Assembly: GCA_003326195.1 (NCBI GenBank)
Contig: LXQE01000029.1
Location: 460,639 to 524,638 of the forward strand
Direction of reading: 5' to 3'
Origin: Nostoc punctiforme NIES-2108
GTDB lineage: Bacteria; Cyanobacteriota; Cyanobacteriia; Cyanobacteriales; Nostocaceae
DNA: 64,000 bases
Shown: in pieces, positions 27,427-35,774 of the stretch
Layout of the letters: every line of letters starts with the position of its first letter
How positions within the stretch are numbered: the stretch's first letter is position 1
Translations under genes and position numbers: made by a program
The notes under the pieces: generated by a model
Database searches by the model: none
What the model was told of the DNA's origin: nothing
What the model saw: only the letters and a program-made list of their open reading frames with translations

Positions 27427-29070
27427 ATGACGACTACTGAGGTAATTTCTAACCAATACAAACAAAAATTTGAATTTATCAATTTTAGAAATGGCAGAAT
27501 TTTTGATTTTTCAGTATTGCTGATTTGCTGCTTAAGTTTTGGATTTAGCTGGATTGAATCAATTCTTAATTATGATAGCCATCATTGGGGATTTATGTAT
27601 GTACAAGCTCTCGATCTAAAAAGAGGTTTAATTCCTTATAAAGAAACATTCCCTGCTTATGGAATTATGACAACTTGGATTCAGAATCTTTCTCTAACTT
27701 TATTTGGAGAGAGGTTGATATCTATAGGTATAGCTACTGGTATATTTTATTCATTCAGTCTTTTTTTGTCATATCAACTCTTTTTACAATTTCTGCCGAA
27801 ATATGCAGCATTCTTTTCAACTCTTTTAATCTTTCTTTTAAATGGATATATTGTATTTCCCTGGTCAAATTACTTTTGCTATACATTTTTTTTATTGTCA
27901 CTTTTAATGTTTTTTAGTAAAAAAAATAATAAAAATGTGTTTGGATCGGGACTATTATTAGGATTCTCTTTATTATGTAGATATACATCATTTCAAGCTA
28001 TATTACTTCCCTTTGTATTCTTTTTTATTTACGAAATTATTTTTCAAAAAAATACTAAAAAAACTACTAATTCGAGACTTTTATTTTTTGGTTTGGGGTT
28101 TCTATTTCCGATCTTGTTATTTTTATTATTTTTATTCTCTAATAGTCTTCTGGATGACTTTTGGATTCAGAATCAAATTATGACGTTACAATCTAAACAT
28201 GGATTAACAATTTCAAACCTTTTACCAAATTTATTTAAATCAATATTTATTACATCTTTAGATGATGTACATGACTCTAGAATAGTTTTCTTTACAATCA
28301 TCTTTTGTTGGAATTTTGTAACACTATTTTATTTCTTAAAAAAATTGTTTTTGAATAAAAATTTAGCTCCAAATGAAGCTATTGTAATGGAATTTTGTCT
28401 AGTTACTCTTTTTGGATACTTAAATGCAATTCACTCATATGATTTTTTTAGACTAATCAATGGTTCATCCCTCGGCGTAGGAGTCATTATTTATTCCGTT
28501 ATTCAAACATCTCAACGGCTTGGTCGCAAGATTAAAATAATTATACTTTTACCATTAATTTCTATTTGTTTTATTTTGGCAAATAGTCTTATCTTCTCAG
28601 CCTCACCAACAAGCGCTGTTTATACTCCTTGGAGATTAGATATTTTGATGGGTAAAGGAGTTATTTCGACAGAAATTAGTATTTTTAAAGGAAAACTTCT
28701 GAAGCCAGAATACTATAATTTCTATCGAGACATATATCAACATATATCAAAATTCGACCATTCACATTACATAATTAACTATACGTTAGATCCTGTTGCA
28801 ATGATAATTAATAATTTGCCAAAAGTTCAAATTGCATCAATTTATTTCCCCTTAATCGAACAGGCATATCCTGAAGAAGCAAAAAGAATCCAGCAAATAA
28901 TTAATACAAAAAAGGCAGTCATACTTTCAGATAAAGATCTTCACCTACCTGGCTACAAAGTTATTTTTAGTAAGACTTGGTTATCTGGTGAAGTTCCATG
29001 GTTAAGTAGGTTAAGTAATGACAGTCTGGCGATGATATACATTAGTGTTCCAGAAGAGACTGAAATGTAA
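27427..29070 (+). CDS. Polytopic membrane protein, GT-C/ArnT-like
   Basis: A 547-aa integral membrane protein with about ten to twelve predicted helices and a soluble C-terminal domain (about residues 410-547). The first extracytoplasmic loop has acidic and aromatic residues (NYDSHHWGFMYVQALDLKRG), as in GT-C (PMT/GT39) enzymes that use polyprenyl-phosphate sugars; LIPYKETFPAYG fits the same fold. The gene is visibly more AT-rich than its left neighbours, with many A and T runs. It is the first gene of the glycan island. GT-C membership is inferred from topology and the acidic loop, not from a clear motif match. Confidence 0.7.
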   Translation: MTTTEVISNQYKQKFEFINFRNGRIFDFSVLLICCLSFGFSWIESILNYDSHHWGFMYVQALDLKRGLIPYKETFPAYGIMTTWIQNLSLTLFGERLISIGIATGIFYSFSLFLSYQLFLQFLPKYAAFFSTLLIFLLNGYIVFPWSNYFCYTFFLLSLLMFFSKKNNKNVFGSGLLLGFSLLCRYTSFQAILLPFVFFFIYEIIFQKNTKKTTNSRLLFFGLGFLFPILLFLLFLFSNSLLDDFWIQNQIMTLQSKHGLTISNLLPNLFKSIFITSLDDVHDSRIVFFTIIFCWNFVTLFYFLKKLFLNKNLAPNEAIVMEFCLVTLFGYLNAIHSYDFFRLINGSSLGVGVIIYSVIQTSQRLGRKIKIIILLPLISICFILANSLIFSASPTSAVYTPWRLDILMGKGVISTEISIFKGKLLKPEYYNFYRDIYQHISKFDHSHYIINYTLDPVAMIINNLPKVQIASIYFPLIEQAYPEEAKRIQQIINTKKAVILSDKDLHLPGYKVIFSKTWLSGEVPWLSRLSNDSLAMIYISVPEETEM

Positions 29071-29287
29071 GTTATCTCTAACCTCATTAGTTAATATTTT
29101 GAGTGATGATCAGCTTTTAGCTTGAATCTTACTTTCATACTATTTAATCTTAAGTTTTTCATGAATATTGTCTCAACATTTAAGTGGAATTTCTGCAATT
29201 ATTGCAATTATTTTTGGCAAACTTTATGATTGAAAAGTCAAAATAAACTGATTAATTTTGAACTCCCTAGCAATCTATTTGAATATT

Positions 29288-30136
29288 ATGAAACTCAACA
29301 AACTGGACAAAATGATTAATACATTTAATCCCAATATAGTTTTGTTCACAGCGCCTGAAAATACTAAAAAACCTCTTACAGAGATTATTCGGCAAGCTAA
29401 GGTACGGTTACTTAGGATGCACTTTGAAAGTAGTGTTGGTCATATTGGCGGTAACTTGTCATCACTAGATTTAGTAATGGTTTTATACCACAAAGTTTTG
29501 AACGAAGGTGATGCATTTGTTCTCTCTAAAGGTCATGCTGCTGGAGCACTCTATGTTACATTATGGTCTTTAGGGCACTTGAGTGATGAAGATCTACAAA
29601 AGTTTCATCAAGATGGCACAAAGCTAAGTGGACATCCCCCTGCCGGTTGGATACCTGAAATTATTTTTGCTACAGGAAGTTTAGGTCATGGCTTGTCTTT
29701 ATCCAATGGATTAGCTCTAGCAAAGAAGCTAAAGAGTGAATCAGGGAGGATCTTTTGTCTAATGTCAGATGGTGAATGGAATGAAGGTTCTAATTGGGAA
29801 GCTCTAATTTTTGCAGTGCATCAAAAGCTGCATCAATTAATAATGATTATTGACTGTAATGGGTTACAAGGCTTTGGGACTACGCAAGAAGTAGCTAATT
29901 TAGAGCCATTGGCAGACAAGTTTCGTGCTTTTGGTTGTGCTGTAACTGAGATTAATGGTCACAATCTAGATGCGATTGTAGAAGCTTTTTCATCTACTCC
30001 CAACAAGCCTCACGTCATTATTGCTCATACCAAAAAGGGGAATGGTGTTTCCTTTATGGAGAACAAGATGGAGTGGCACTATCTACCAATGACTCCAGTG
30101 CAGTATCAACAGGCGCTAAAAGAGGTAGGGATATGA
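29288..30136 (+). CDS. Transketolase-like protein, N-terminal (ThDP-binding) half
   Basis: First half of a split transketolase, 282 aa from the ATG at 29288 (MKLNKLDKMINTF); an upstream TTG at 29258 is unlikely. The ThDP fold is intact: HIGGNLSSLDLVMVLYH, LSKGHAAGALYVTLW, SGHPPAG, ATGSLGHGLSLSNGLALA, and the Mg/ThDP motif MSDGEWNEGSNWEA...DCNG. The next gene is the matching C-terminal half, overlapping by four bases. Split transketolases inside glycan clusters are thought to move two-carbon units in unusual-sugar pathways; central carbon metabolism uses a full-length enzyme. The substrate is unknown. Confidence 0.9.
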   Translation: MKLNKLDKMINTFNPNIVLFTAPENTKKPLTEIIRQAKVRLLRMHFESSVGHIGGNLSSLDLVMVLYHKVLNEGDAFVLSKGHAAGALYVTLWSLGHLSDEDLQKFHQDGTKLSGHPPAGWIPEIIFATGSLGHGLSLSNGLALAKKLKSESGRIFCLMSDGEWNEGSNWEALIFAVHQKLHQLIMIIDCNGLQGFGTTQEVANLEPLADKFRAFGCAVTEINGHNLDAIVEAFSSTPNKPHVIIAHTKKGNGVSFMENKMEWHYLPMTPVQYQQALKEVGI

Positions 30137-31089
30137 GAAACATCTTTTGTGAAACCCTTGTCAAGTGTGCGGCTAATCCTAAGTTAGTATTTCTCAGTGG
30201 TGACTTGGGATACAAAGCTCTAGAACCTTTACAAGAGAGTTTGGGCGAACGTTTTATCAATGCAGGTGTAGCAGAACAAAATATGGTATCTGCGGCTGCG
30301 GGTTTAGCTCAAGAAGGTTTTCAACCTTGGGTTTATAGTATTGCTCCCTTTGTTTATGCCCGACCTTTTGAGCAAATCCGTAATGATGTCTGTATGCATG
30401 ATCTCCCTGTGCGGCTGGTTGGTAATGGAGGTGGTTATGGCTATGGAGTTATGGGAGCAACACATCATGCACTTGAAGACTATGGAACTATGCTCTGTCT
30501 GAGCAATATGCATGTCTTTGTGCCGGCTTTTGCCGCAGACGTTCCAGAAATTATCAATCAGCTTACTAACTTTGAGCATCCTGCTTATTTACGCCTCGGT
30601 AGGTGTGAAAAGCCAAAGGATTTAGAGCTTCCGAAGTATTCTTCATGGCGGCGATTGATGAGGGGTAAAGGAGCCACGATTTTAGTCGTTGGTCCCTTGG
30701 CTGGAAGTATCCTTGAGGCGGCGAAGCAATTGAGTGAGTGCGATCGTCCAGACATCTGGGTTTTAACTGAATTGCCAATAGAGGCGGCTAAAATCCCAAA
30801 AGATTTCCTTGATGACTTACAGAAATCACGTCATTTGTTCGTAGTTGAAGAACATGTGGCTCAGGGAAGTGTTGGTCAGATAATTGCCCATTGTCTTTTG
30901 AAGATGAATTGTGCACCACCGCAGTTTACGCACCGCCATGCTTTGGGGTATATATCTGGACTTTATGGCTCTCAGAATTTTCATCGTCAAGAATGTGGCT
31001 TAGATGCTGCGAACCTTGTTAGAGAGTTGAAGAGAAATACAAGATTAAGCTATCCAGCCAGAGGTGGGTTAAAACAGACCTCTGGTTAG
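30133..31089 (+). CDS. Transketolase-like protein, C-terminal half
   Basis: Second half of the split transketolase, 318 aa from the ATG at 30133 (MRNIFCETLVKCAANPKLVF), overlapping the first half (ATGA). It has the pyrimidine-binding domain with FINAGVAEQNMVSAAAGLA, where the Glu that activates ThDP is kept, and the transketolase C domain (ILVVGPLAGSILEAAKQL, VVEEHVAQGSVGQII). The two products should form an alpha2-beta2 enzyme. A decayed copy of the 3' part of this gene lies at 31286-31608, so the locus has been duplicated and partly deleted. Confidence 0.9.
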   Translation: MRNIFCETLVKCAANPKLVFLSGDLGYKALEPLQESLGERFINAGVAEQNMVSAAAGLAQEGFQPWVYSIAPFVYARPFEQIRNDVCMHDLPVRLVGNGGGYGYGVMGATHHALEDYGTMLCLSNMHVFVPAFAADVPEIINQLTNFEHPAYLRLGRCEKPKDLELPKYSSWRRLMRGKGATILVVGPLAGSILEAAKQLSECDRPDIWVLTELPIEAAKIPKDFLDDLQKSRHLFVVEEHVAQGSVGQIIAHCLLKMNCAPPQFTHRHALGYISGLYGSQNFHRQECGLDAANLVRELKRNTRLSYPARGGLKQTSG

Positions 31090-31100
31090 GAGGTTAAAAC

Positions 31101-31313
31101 ATGACAGAACGTCTGATTTCAATTGTTCTTCGTCCTCTGGTACCAGTGCGATCGTGCTTCTTTCCAGGCTGTCTTTACATACATGATCTGGCATTAATTG
31201 GAGGTGCTTTGTACGCCAATACCGTTGGGGAGAATGCGTTTGTACGCCTAGACGACGATGGTTGCTCTCATCGCGTTTGGTGGCCATTGCTCAGAGTGGT
31301 GTTGAGCAAATGA
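31101..31313 (+). pseudogene. Fragment resembling a DUF4915-type protein
   Basis: A 70-codon frame with a strong AGGAGG ribosome-binding site at 31088-31093. Residues 25-60, with LYIHDLALIGGALYANTVG, then ENAFVRLDDDG and RVWWP, resemble from memory the central segment of DUF4915-type proteins found in glycan clusters; full proteins are several hundred residues. The 5' end (MTERLISIVLRPLVPVRS) keeps a natural start, so the gene seems to have lost interior and 3' parts. From about 31286 the DNA matches the transketolase gene instead. It is a likely non-functional remnant; the family call is tentative. Confidence 0.5.
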
Positions 31314-31608
31314 TTGCCCAGGGTGTCTCTTAGAGGATGTTTGAAAAGTTTTGTTTTGGGCGATTGGAAATCGCGGCTACACGAACAAAGTCCGCCTACG
31401 CGGACTAACGAAAAATCAAGCTTATTAACCCACGCAGGTGGGTTTTGTCTGTATAGCCGCGACTTCTAGTCGCCAAGGCTAGTAATAATTTAGACTTTTC
31501 AAACAGCCTCTTAGAGATGAATTGTACAATACCTCCGTTTACACACGATTGTCGTCATTGAGAATCTGGCTTAGACCTACCAGCATCATTTAGAGAACTG
31601 AAGAGGTA
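31286..31608 (+). pseudogene. Decayed transketolase C-terminal copy, interrupted by a MITE
   Basis: Relic of the 3' end of a transketolase gene like 30133-31089. 31286-31332 reads IAQSGVEQMIAQGVS (intact gene: VAQGSVGQIIAHCLL). After a 178-bp insertion it continues at 31514 with GATGAATTGTAC...CCGTTTACACACGAT, matching the FTH segment, and ends with GAATCTGGCTTAGACC...TTTAGAGAACTGAAGAG, aligning base for base with the intact ECGLDAANLVRELKR coding end. Stops and an internal deletion make it non-coding. Confidence 0.8.
31330..31513. mobile_element. 178-bp MITE with 17-bp inverted ends and TTA duplication
   Basis: Element at 31333-31510, flanked by TTA on both sides (31330-31332, 31511-31513). 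The ends GAGGATGTTTGAAAAGT and its complement-type ACTTTTCAAACAGCCTC differ at one base. Inside lie longer subterminal inverted repeats (GGCGATTGGAAATCGCGGCT against AGCCGCGACTTCTAGTCGCC). There is no coding capacity. A 3-bp T-N-A duplication with GAG-type ends recalls the IS1031 group of the IS5 family. Removing it plus one TTA restores alignment with the transketolase gene. Confidence 0.85.
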
Positions 31609-31612
31609 ATTT

Positions 31613-33574
31613 ATGGATTTAGATCAAAAAATTAGGCGGCTACAGGGTCCGATTTTAGTTCTCGGTGGTAGTGGCTTTATTGGTGCCAATTTACTGAGGC
31701 AATTGCTCAAATTCAGAGAAGATGTCTTTGGTACTACTTCTCGCTTCCCTGCTTGGCGATTGGAGGGACTGAGTGAGAAGAATGTTATTGTTGTTGATTT
31801 GCTAGTAGATTCTAACCTAGATTTTTTAATAGATAAAATTAAGCCGGGAACAATATTTAACTGCGTGGCTTTTGGAGCTTATTCCTTTGAAAAGGATAGC
31901 CAATTGATCTATCAAACCAACTTTAACCTAACTGCCAAACTTTTAGAGCGACTAGCCTCTCGCCAAATCTCCTGTTATGTTCATGCTGGAAGTTCTTCTG
32001 AATACGGAGACAAATCTGCTGGCCCTAGTGAAACTGAGCTACCTGCCCCTAATAGTGATTATGCAGTCTCTAAGATTGCTTGTGCCAATCTCTTGTATTT
32101 CTATGGAAAGAAAAAGCAACTGCCTTGCGCGAATTTAAGATTATATTCTGTCTATGGGCCCCGAGAAGATTCATCGAGGCTAATTCCGAATTTGATTCGC
32201 TGCGGGCTTGAGAGGAAATATCCTAATTTTGTCAGTCCTGATATTTCTAGAGATTTTGTCTATATTGATGATGTTTGTGAAGCATTTATTGATACTGCAT
32301 TGAACTTAAAAAAGGAAGATTATGGGGAATCATTTAATATTGGTAGTGGTCAAAAAATGACTATTAGTGACGTAGCAATTTTTGCTAGTAAGATATTTAA
32401 CATTAGTAAAGAGCCAACTTACAATTCCATGACAAATCGCCATTGGGATGTTATTGATTGGTATGCTGATGTCACTAAAGCCCAAGAGCTTTTGGTTTGG
32501 AAACCTCAGACAAGCTTTAAAAATGGTCTGTTAAAGACGACAGAGTGGTATAAAGGATTAGAAGATAAAGAAAGATATTATCAAAGTTCTAAACAATTTG
32601 GCTTAGATACCATATATAGCGTAACAGCTATCATCGCTTGTTATAAGGATAACAAAGCGATTCCTATTATGTATGAACGTCTGAAAGAGACATTTACAAA
32701 ACTGAATATTGACTATGAAATTATCTTTGTTAATGATTGTAGCCCTGATAATACTGAAGAAGTCGTTCAGAAAATTTCCCGGATTGATAAACGAGTAATT
32801 GGAATTTCTCATTCCCGTAATTTTGGCTCTCAAGCTGCTTTCAAAAGTGGTATGGAAATAGCGACTAAAAATGCTTGTGTTTTACTTGATGGAGACCTTC
32901 AAGATTTACCAGAATTAATTGAACAGTTTGTTGAAAAATGGCGTGAAGGATATGATGTCGTTTATGGTAATAGGACAAAACGCAAAGCCCCTCTTTTTAT
33001 GCAGCTTGCCTATAAAGCTTTCTACAGAATTTTTGATTATTTTTCATATCTTTCAATTCCTCATGATGCAGGAGATTTTTCTTTGATGGATAAAAAAGTA
33101 GTTCAGGCAATTTTGCAGTTTCCTGAACGAGATTTATTCCTTCGAGGAGTCAGGGCATTTGTAGGCTTTAAACAGATTGGTATAGATTATGTAAGACCAG
33201 AAAGAATGTTTGGTGTAACTACTAATAATTTAGCAAAAAATATTGCTTGGGCTAAGAAAGGAATTTTGTCTTTTAGCTATACTCCTTTAACTATCCTCAG
33301 TTTTCTAGGAACGGTATTATTACTAGTTACGCTATTGTTAGCAATTATGCAAATTACCAGCCAAATTCTGTTTCCTAATTTGGCTCCTAAAGGCATAACT
33401 ACTGTTTTGCTTACCATCTTATTTTTTGGCTCAGTTAATCTATTTGGTCTTGGTATTGTTGCTGAGTATATTGCCAAGATATTTGAGGAAGTTAAGCAGA
33501 GACCCCATTTTATTCGTCACACAATTATTAAAAATGGAGAAGTTAGATCCGCTTACAATAGTGTTAAAAAATAA
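31613..33574 (+). CDS. Fusion: NAD-dependent epimerase/dehydratase + GtrB/DPM1-type glycosyltransferase
   Basis: A 653-aa two-domain protein. Residues 1-315 are an extended SDR (sugar epimerase/dehydratase): NAD loop GGSGFIGANL (18-27), GSSSEYG, catalytic Y150-x3-K154, and the C-terminal NIGSGQKMTISDVA. Residues 335-550 are a GT2 glycosyltransferase of the polyprenyl-phosphate type: TAIIACYKDN, VNDCSPDNT, DGDLQD with DxD-type acids (426-428) and a SIPHDAGDFSLMDKKVV acceptor segment. Two helices (about 559-583 and 596-620) end it, as in GtrB. These activities are normally on separate proteins. The fusion could epimerise or dehydrate a nucleotide sugar and load it on a lipid carrier. An SD-like GAGG precedes the ATG. 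Confidence 0.9.
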   Translation: MDLDQKIRRLQGPILVLGGSGFIGANLLRQLLKFREDVFGTTSRFPAWRLEGLSEKNVIVVDLLVDSNLDFLIDKIKPGTIFNCVAFGAYSFEKDSQLIYQTNFNLTAKLLERLASRQISCYVHAGSSSEYGDKSAGPSETELPAPNSDYAVSKIACANLLYFYGKKKQLPCANLRLYSVYGPREDSSRLIPNLIRCGLERKYPNFVSPDISRDFVYIDDVCEAFIDTALNLKKEDYGESFNIGSGQKMTISDVAIFASKIFNISKEPTYNSMTNRHWDVIDWYADVTKAQELLVWKPQTSFKNGLLKTTEWYKGLEDKERYYQSSKQFGLDTIYSVTAIIACYKDNKAIPIMYERLKETFTKLNIDYEIIFVNDCSPDNTEEVVQKISRIDKRVIGISHSRNFGSQAAFKSGMEIATKNACVLLDGDLQDLPELIEQFVEKWREGYDVVYGNRTKRKAPLFMQLAYKAFYRIFDYFSYLSIPHDAGDFSLMDKKVVQAILQFPERDLFLRGVRAFVGFKQIGIDYVRPERMFGVTTNNLAKNIAWAKKGILSFSYTPLTILSFLGTVLLLVTLLLAIMQITSQILFPNLAPKGITTVLLTILFFGSVNLFGLGIVAEYIAKIFEEVKQRPHFIRHTIIKNGEVRSAYNSVKK

Positions 33575-33591
33575 ATATAAAGAATAAAAAT

Positions 33592-35760
33592 ATGATTGAA
33601 ACATCAGAAAAAATAGTTCACAAAAAATCAAGTTTTATTACTATAATTGTCGCTACTATTACTTTGTTTTCTCTAGTCTATTCCTTGGTAGCAATGGAAT
33701 GGGATTTGTTTGAATTATTGCGCTTTGGTTTAGGTATAGTTGGACTGTGGATGCCTTTGAGTGCGTTGTTTTATCTGTTGTTAAGGCGACAAGTAGACGA
33801 GCCGATAGTTCGTTTTACATTCAGTGCGATCGCCAGCTATACATTAACAACTTTAATTTACTTTGGTTTGGCTGTACTTAAGCTTGAATTTTTATTTTAT
33901 ATTGGGCAGATTACGATTTTTATTGGGTTGATCATTTATTCAATTCGCAAAAAGTATTGGTTGAACATTCAAATTAAATCTTTTAGCTGGAAGCTGTTTG
34001 ACTGGGTATTTGCTTTGTTAATTGCAGTAAGTTTAGTAGTTAATATTCCCTACCAAATAGCCTGGGAATATAACCATACAACTAATACTTATACATCGAC
34101 GCTGTATACAGATCATTATTACCATACAGGTCAAGCATACGAATTGGCTAGACACGTACCACCTCTAGAGCAATCTGCAAGAGCAAGAACACCTGAACGT
34201 GCTTACCACATGTTTCCCCATCTGACCACCATGCTGCTTTCACGCTTCACAGGTCAGACAGATATGCTGCGGGTACACATTGTTTATCATTACATCATTA
34301 TCGAAATTGGAATGTGTCTAGCACTTTATAGTATCGTCAAAACTTTGACTAGAAGTAGAGTTGCTGGATATCTGGCAACAGCAACAATGTATATTACAGC
34401 TATCTCATACCCACCTTTGGTGAAAAACGAGATTGGCTATTTTTACTTTACTTTGTTTCCCCATGTTTCCAGTGGAATAGAGCCAGCGATCCTAACCAGT
34501 CCACAAATGTATAGTGGGATGTTAGTCGCTTATGGAATTCTCCTTGGAGTTTTGCTCATTTCTATTCGTTGCTATAAAAAACAACCTGTTAATGTGCTTC
34601 TCATTATTGCTGCAATCATGGTGGTGGCAACAAGCCGTTTTCGGATTCATGTATTTTTACCAATACTGCCAGGTTTTGTGTTGCTGTCAGCCTACGGCTG
34701 GAAGCGCACTAGGCAAAGAATATATCTTGTTGCTGTTGGTGTTGCTGTAACTTTAAGTTTACTAATTTATTTGGAGATGAAATCTCCTATCTATTTGAGT
34801 GGTACTACCAGTCTCAAGTTAGGCTTTAATAATTTAACAGATCCCAAAGATTGGACTAACTGGATGACTTCTTGGCCATTTTCTACAAAAATTTATGACT
34901 TATTAAGCCGTTTAATTCATAACTCGACAGTATTTAAATGGGTTTGGCAAATAGTATCTATGTCTGCTTTTGTTGCCTTGAATATGATAGGTATTCCTTT
35001 GCTTATTATTAATATTATTTACCTATTCTGCAAACCAGCACGTCAAGAGTTTCTACTCTTTACTAGCCTGATTGTGTGGATGGTAGTCGTGTCAACTTTA
35101 GGTGCGATATGTATAACAACTGATTATGACAATTATTCAGTTGGGGGACAACTGCTATTACCAACATGTTGGTATCCATTTTTACTAGCGATTCCTGGAC
35201 TCTATCAAGTTTATCAGTTTGTCCGACCTCACCTCTCCTTAAGCATATCCATGCAGATTAGTACTGTAGTTGCTTTTGTCGTACTATCTCTTATTGCTCA
35301 ACAACTTGCTAGACCAAGCCGCTTAATGGTTAACTTACTTTCCAAGCAAGTTAACTTAAATACTAACGAACGAATGGCTATGACTTATATTCATGACAAA
35401 ATGCCACAAAACTCTGTCATATTGACGAACAAGTATGTTGATGATGAGATTTTTTTATTAAGTGGTATTAGTGGGAAAGCTGCTTATTTAGAAGGGGCGG
35501 GTAATACTGTAGACCAGCAATCATTGAGAGTTTATCCCTCAGATAATCGTAGGCAAGTTATTAAAGATTTATGGACAACAGCTAAATCAGAGCGATTTTG
35601 CCGACTCCTGATGGCAACGCCAGCAACCCATCTTATCGAGTATTCAACTCATCCCTTACTTATAAATGATCCAGCCTGTATGCAGCCTATTTGGGAAAGC
35701 TCTAATAAAGTTATTCCAACTTCATCTGAAAAAGTAACTATCTGGAAAATCAATCGTTAA
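33592..35760 (+). CDS. Large polytopic membrane protein, GT-C-like
   Basis: A 722-aa membrane protein with about 14 predicted helices. After four N-terminal helices there is a loop WEYNHTTNTYTSTLYTDHYYHTGQAYELARHVPP, rich in Asp/His/Tyr, as in GT-C transferases and related DUF6541-type proteins. The C-terminal part (about 600-722) is soluble, with DKMPQNSVILTNKYVDDE. It starts 17 bp after the epimerase-transferase fusion and should be co-transcribed. A role as the extracytoplasmic transferase or polymer enzyme is inferred from topology and context; no diagnostic catalytic motif is certain. Confidence 0.72.
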   Translation: MIETSEKIVHKKSSFITIIVATITLFSLVYSLVAMEWDLFELLRFGLGIVGLWMPLSALFYLLLRRQVDEPIVRFTFSAIASYTLTTLIYFGLAVLKLEFLFYIGQITIFIGLIIYSIRKKYWLNIQIKSFSWKLFDWVFALLIAVSLVVNIPYQIAWEYNHTTNTYTSTLYTDHYYHTGQAYELARHVPPLEQSARARTPERAYHMFPHLTTMLLSRFTGQTDMLRVHIVYHYIIIEIGMCLALYSIVKTLTRSRVAGYLATATMYITAISYPPLVKNEIGYFYFTLFPHVSSGIEPAILTSPQMYSGMLVAYGILLGVLLISIRCYKKQPVNVLLIIAAIMVVATSRFRIHVFLPILPGFVLLSAYGWKRTRQRIYLVAVGVAVTLSLLIYLEMKSPIYLSGTTSLKLGFNNLTDPKDWTNWMTSWPFSTKIYDLLSRLIHNSTVFKWVWQIVSMSAFVALNMIGIPLLIINIIYLFCKPARQEFLLFTSLIVWMVVVSTLGAICITTDYDNYSVGGQLLLPTCWYPFLLAIPGLYQVYQFVRPHLSLSISMQISTVVAFVVLSLIAQQLARPSRLMVNLLSKQVNLNTNERMAMTYIHDKMPQNSVILTNKYVDDEIFLLSGISGKAAYLEGAGNTVDQQSLRVYPSDNRRQVIKDLWTTAKSERFCRLLMATPATHLIEYSTHPLLINDPACMQPIWESSNKVIPTSSEKVTIWKINR

Positions 35761-35774
35761 CTTCGAGAAAATAT

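Noticed and set aside
31101..31313. Treating this as a complete functional small gene
   Set aside because: The resemblance is to an internal part of much longer proteins, and the DNA after it is a transketolase relic, so a remnant is more likely.
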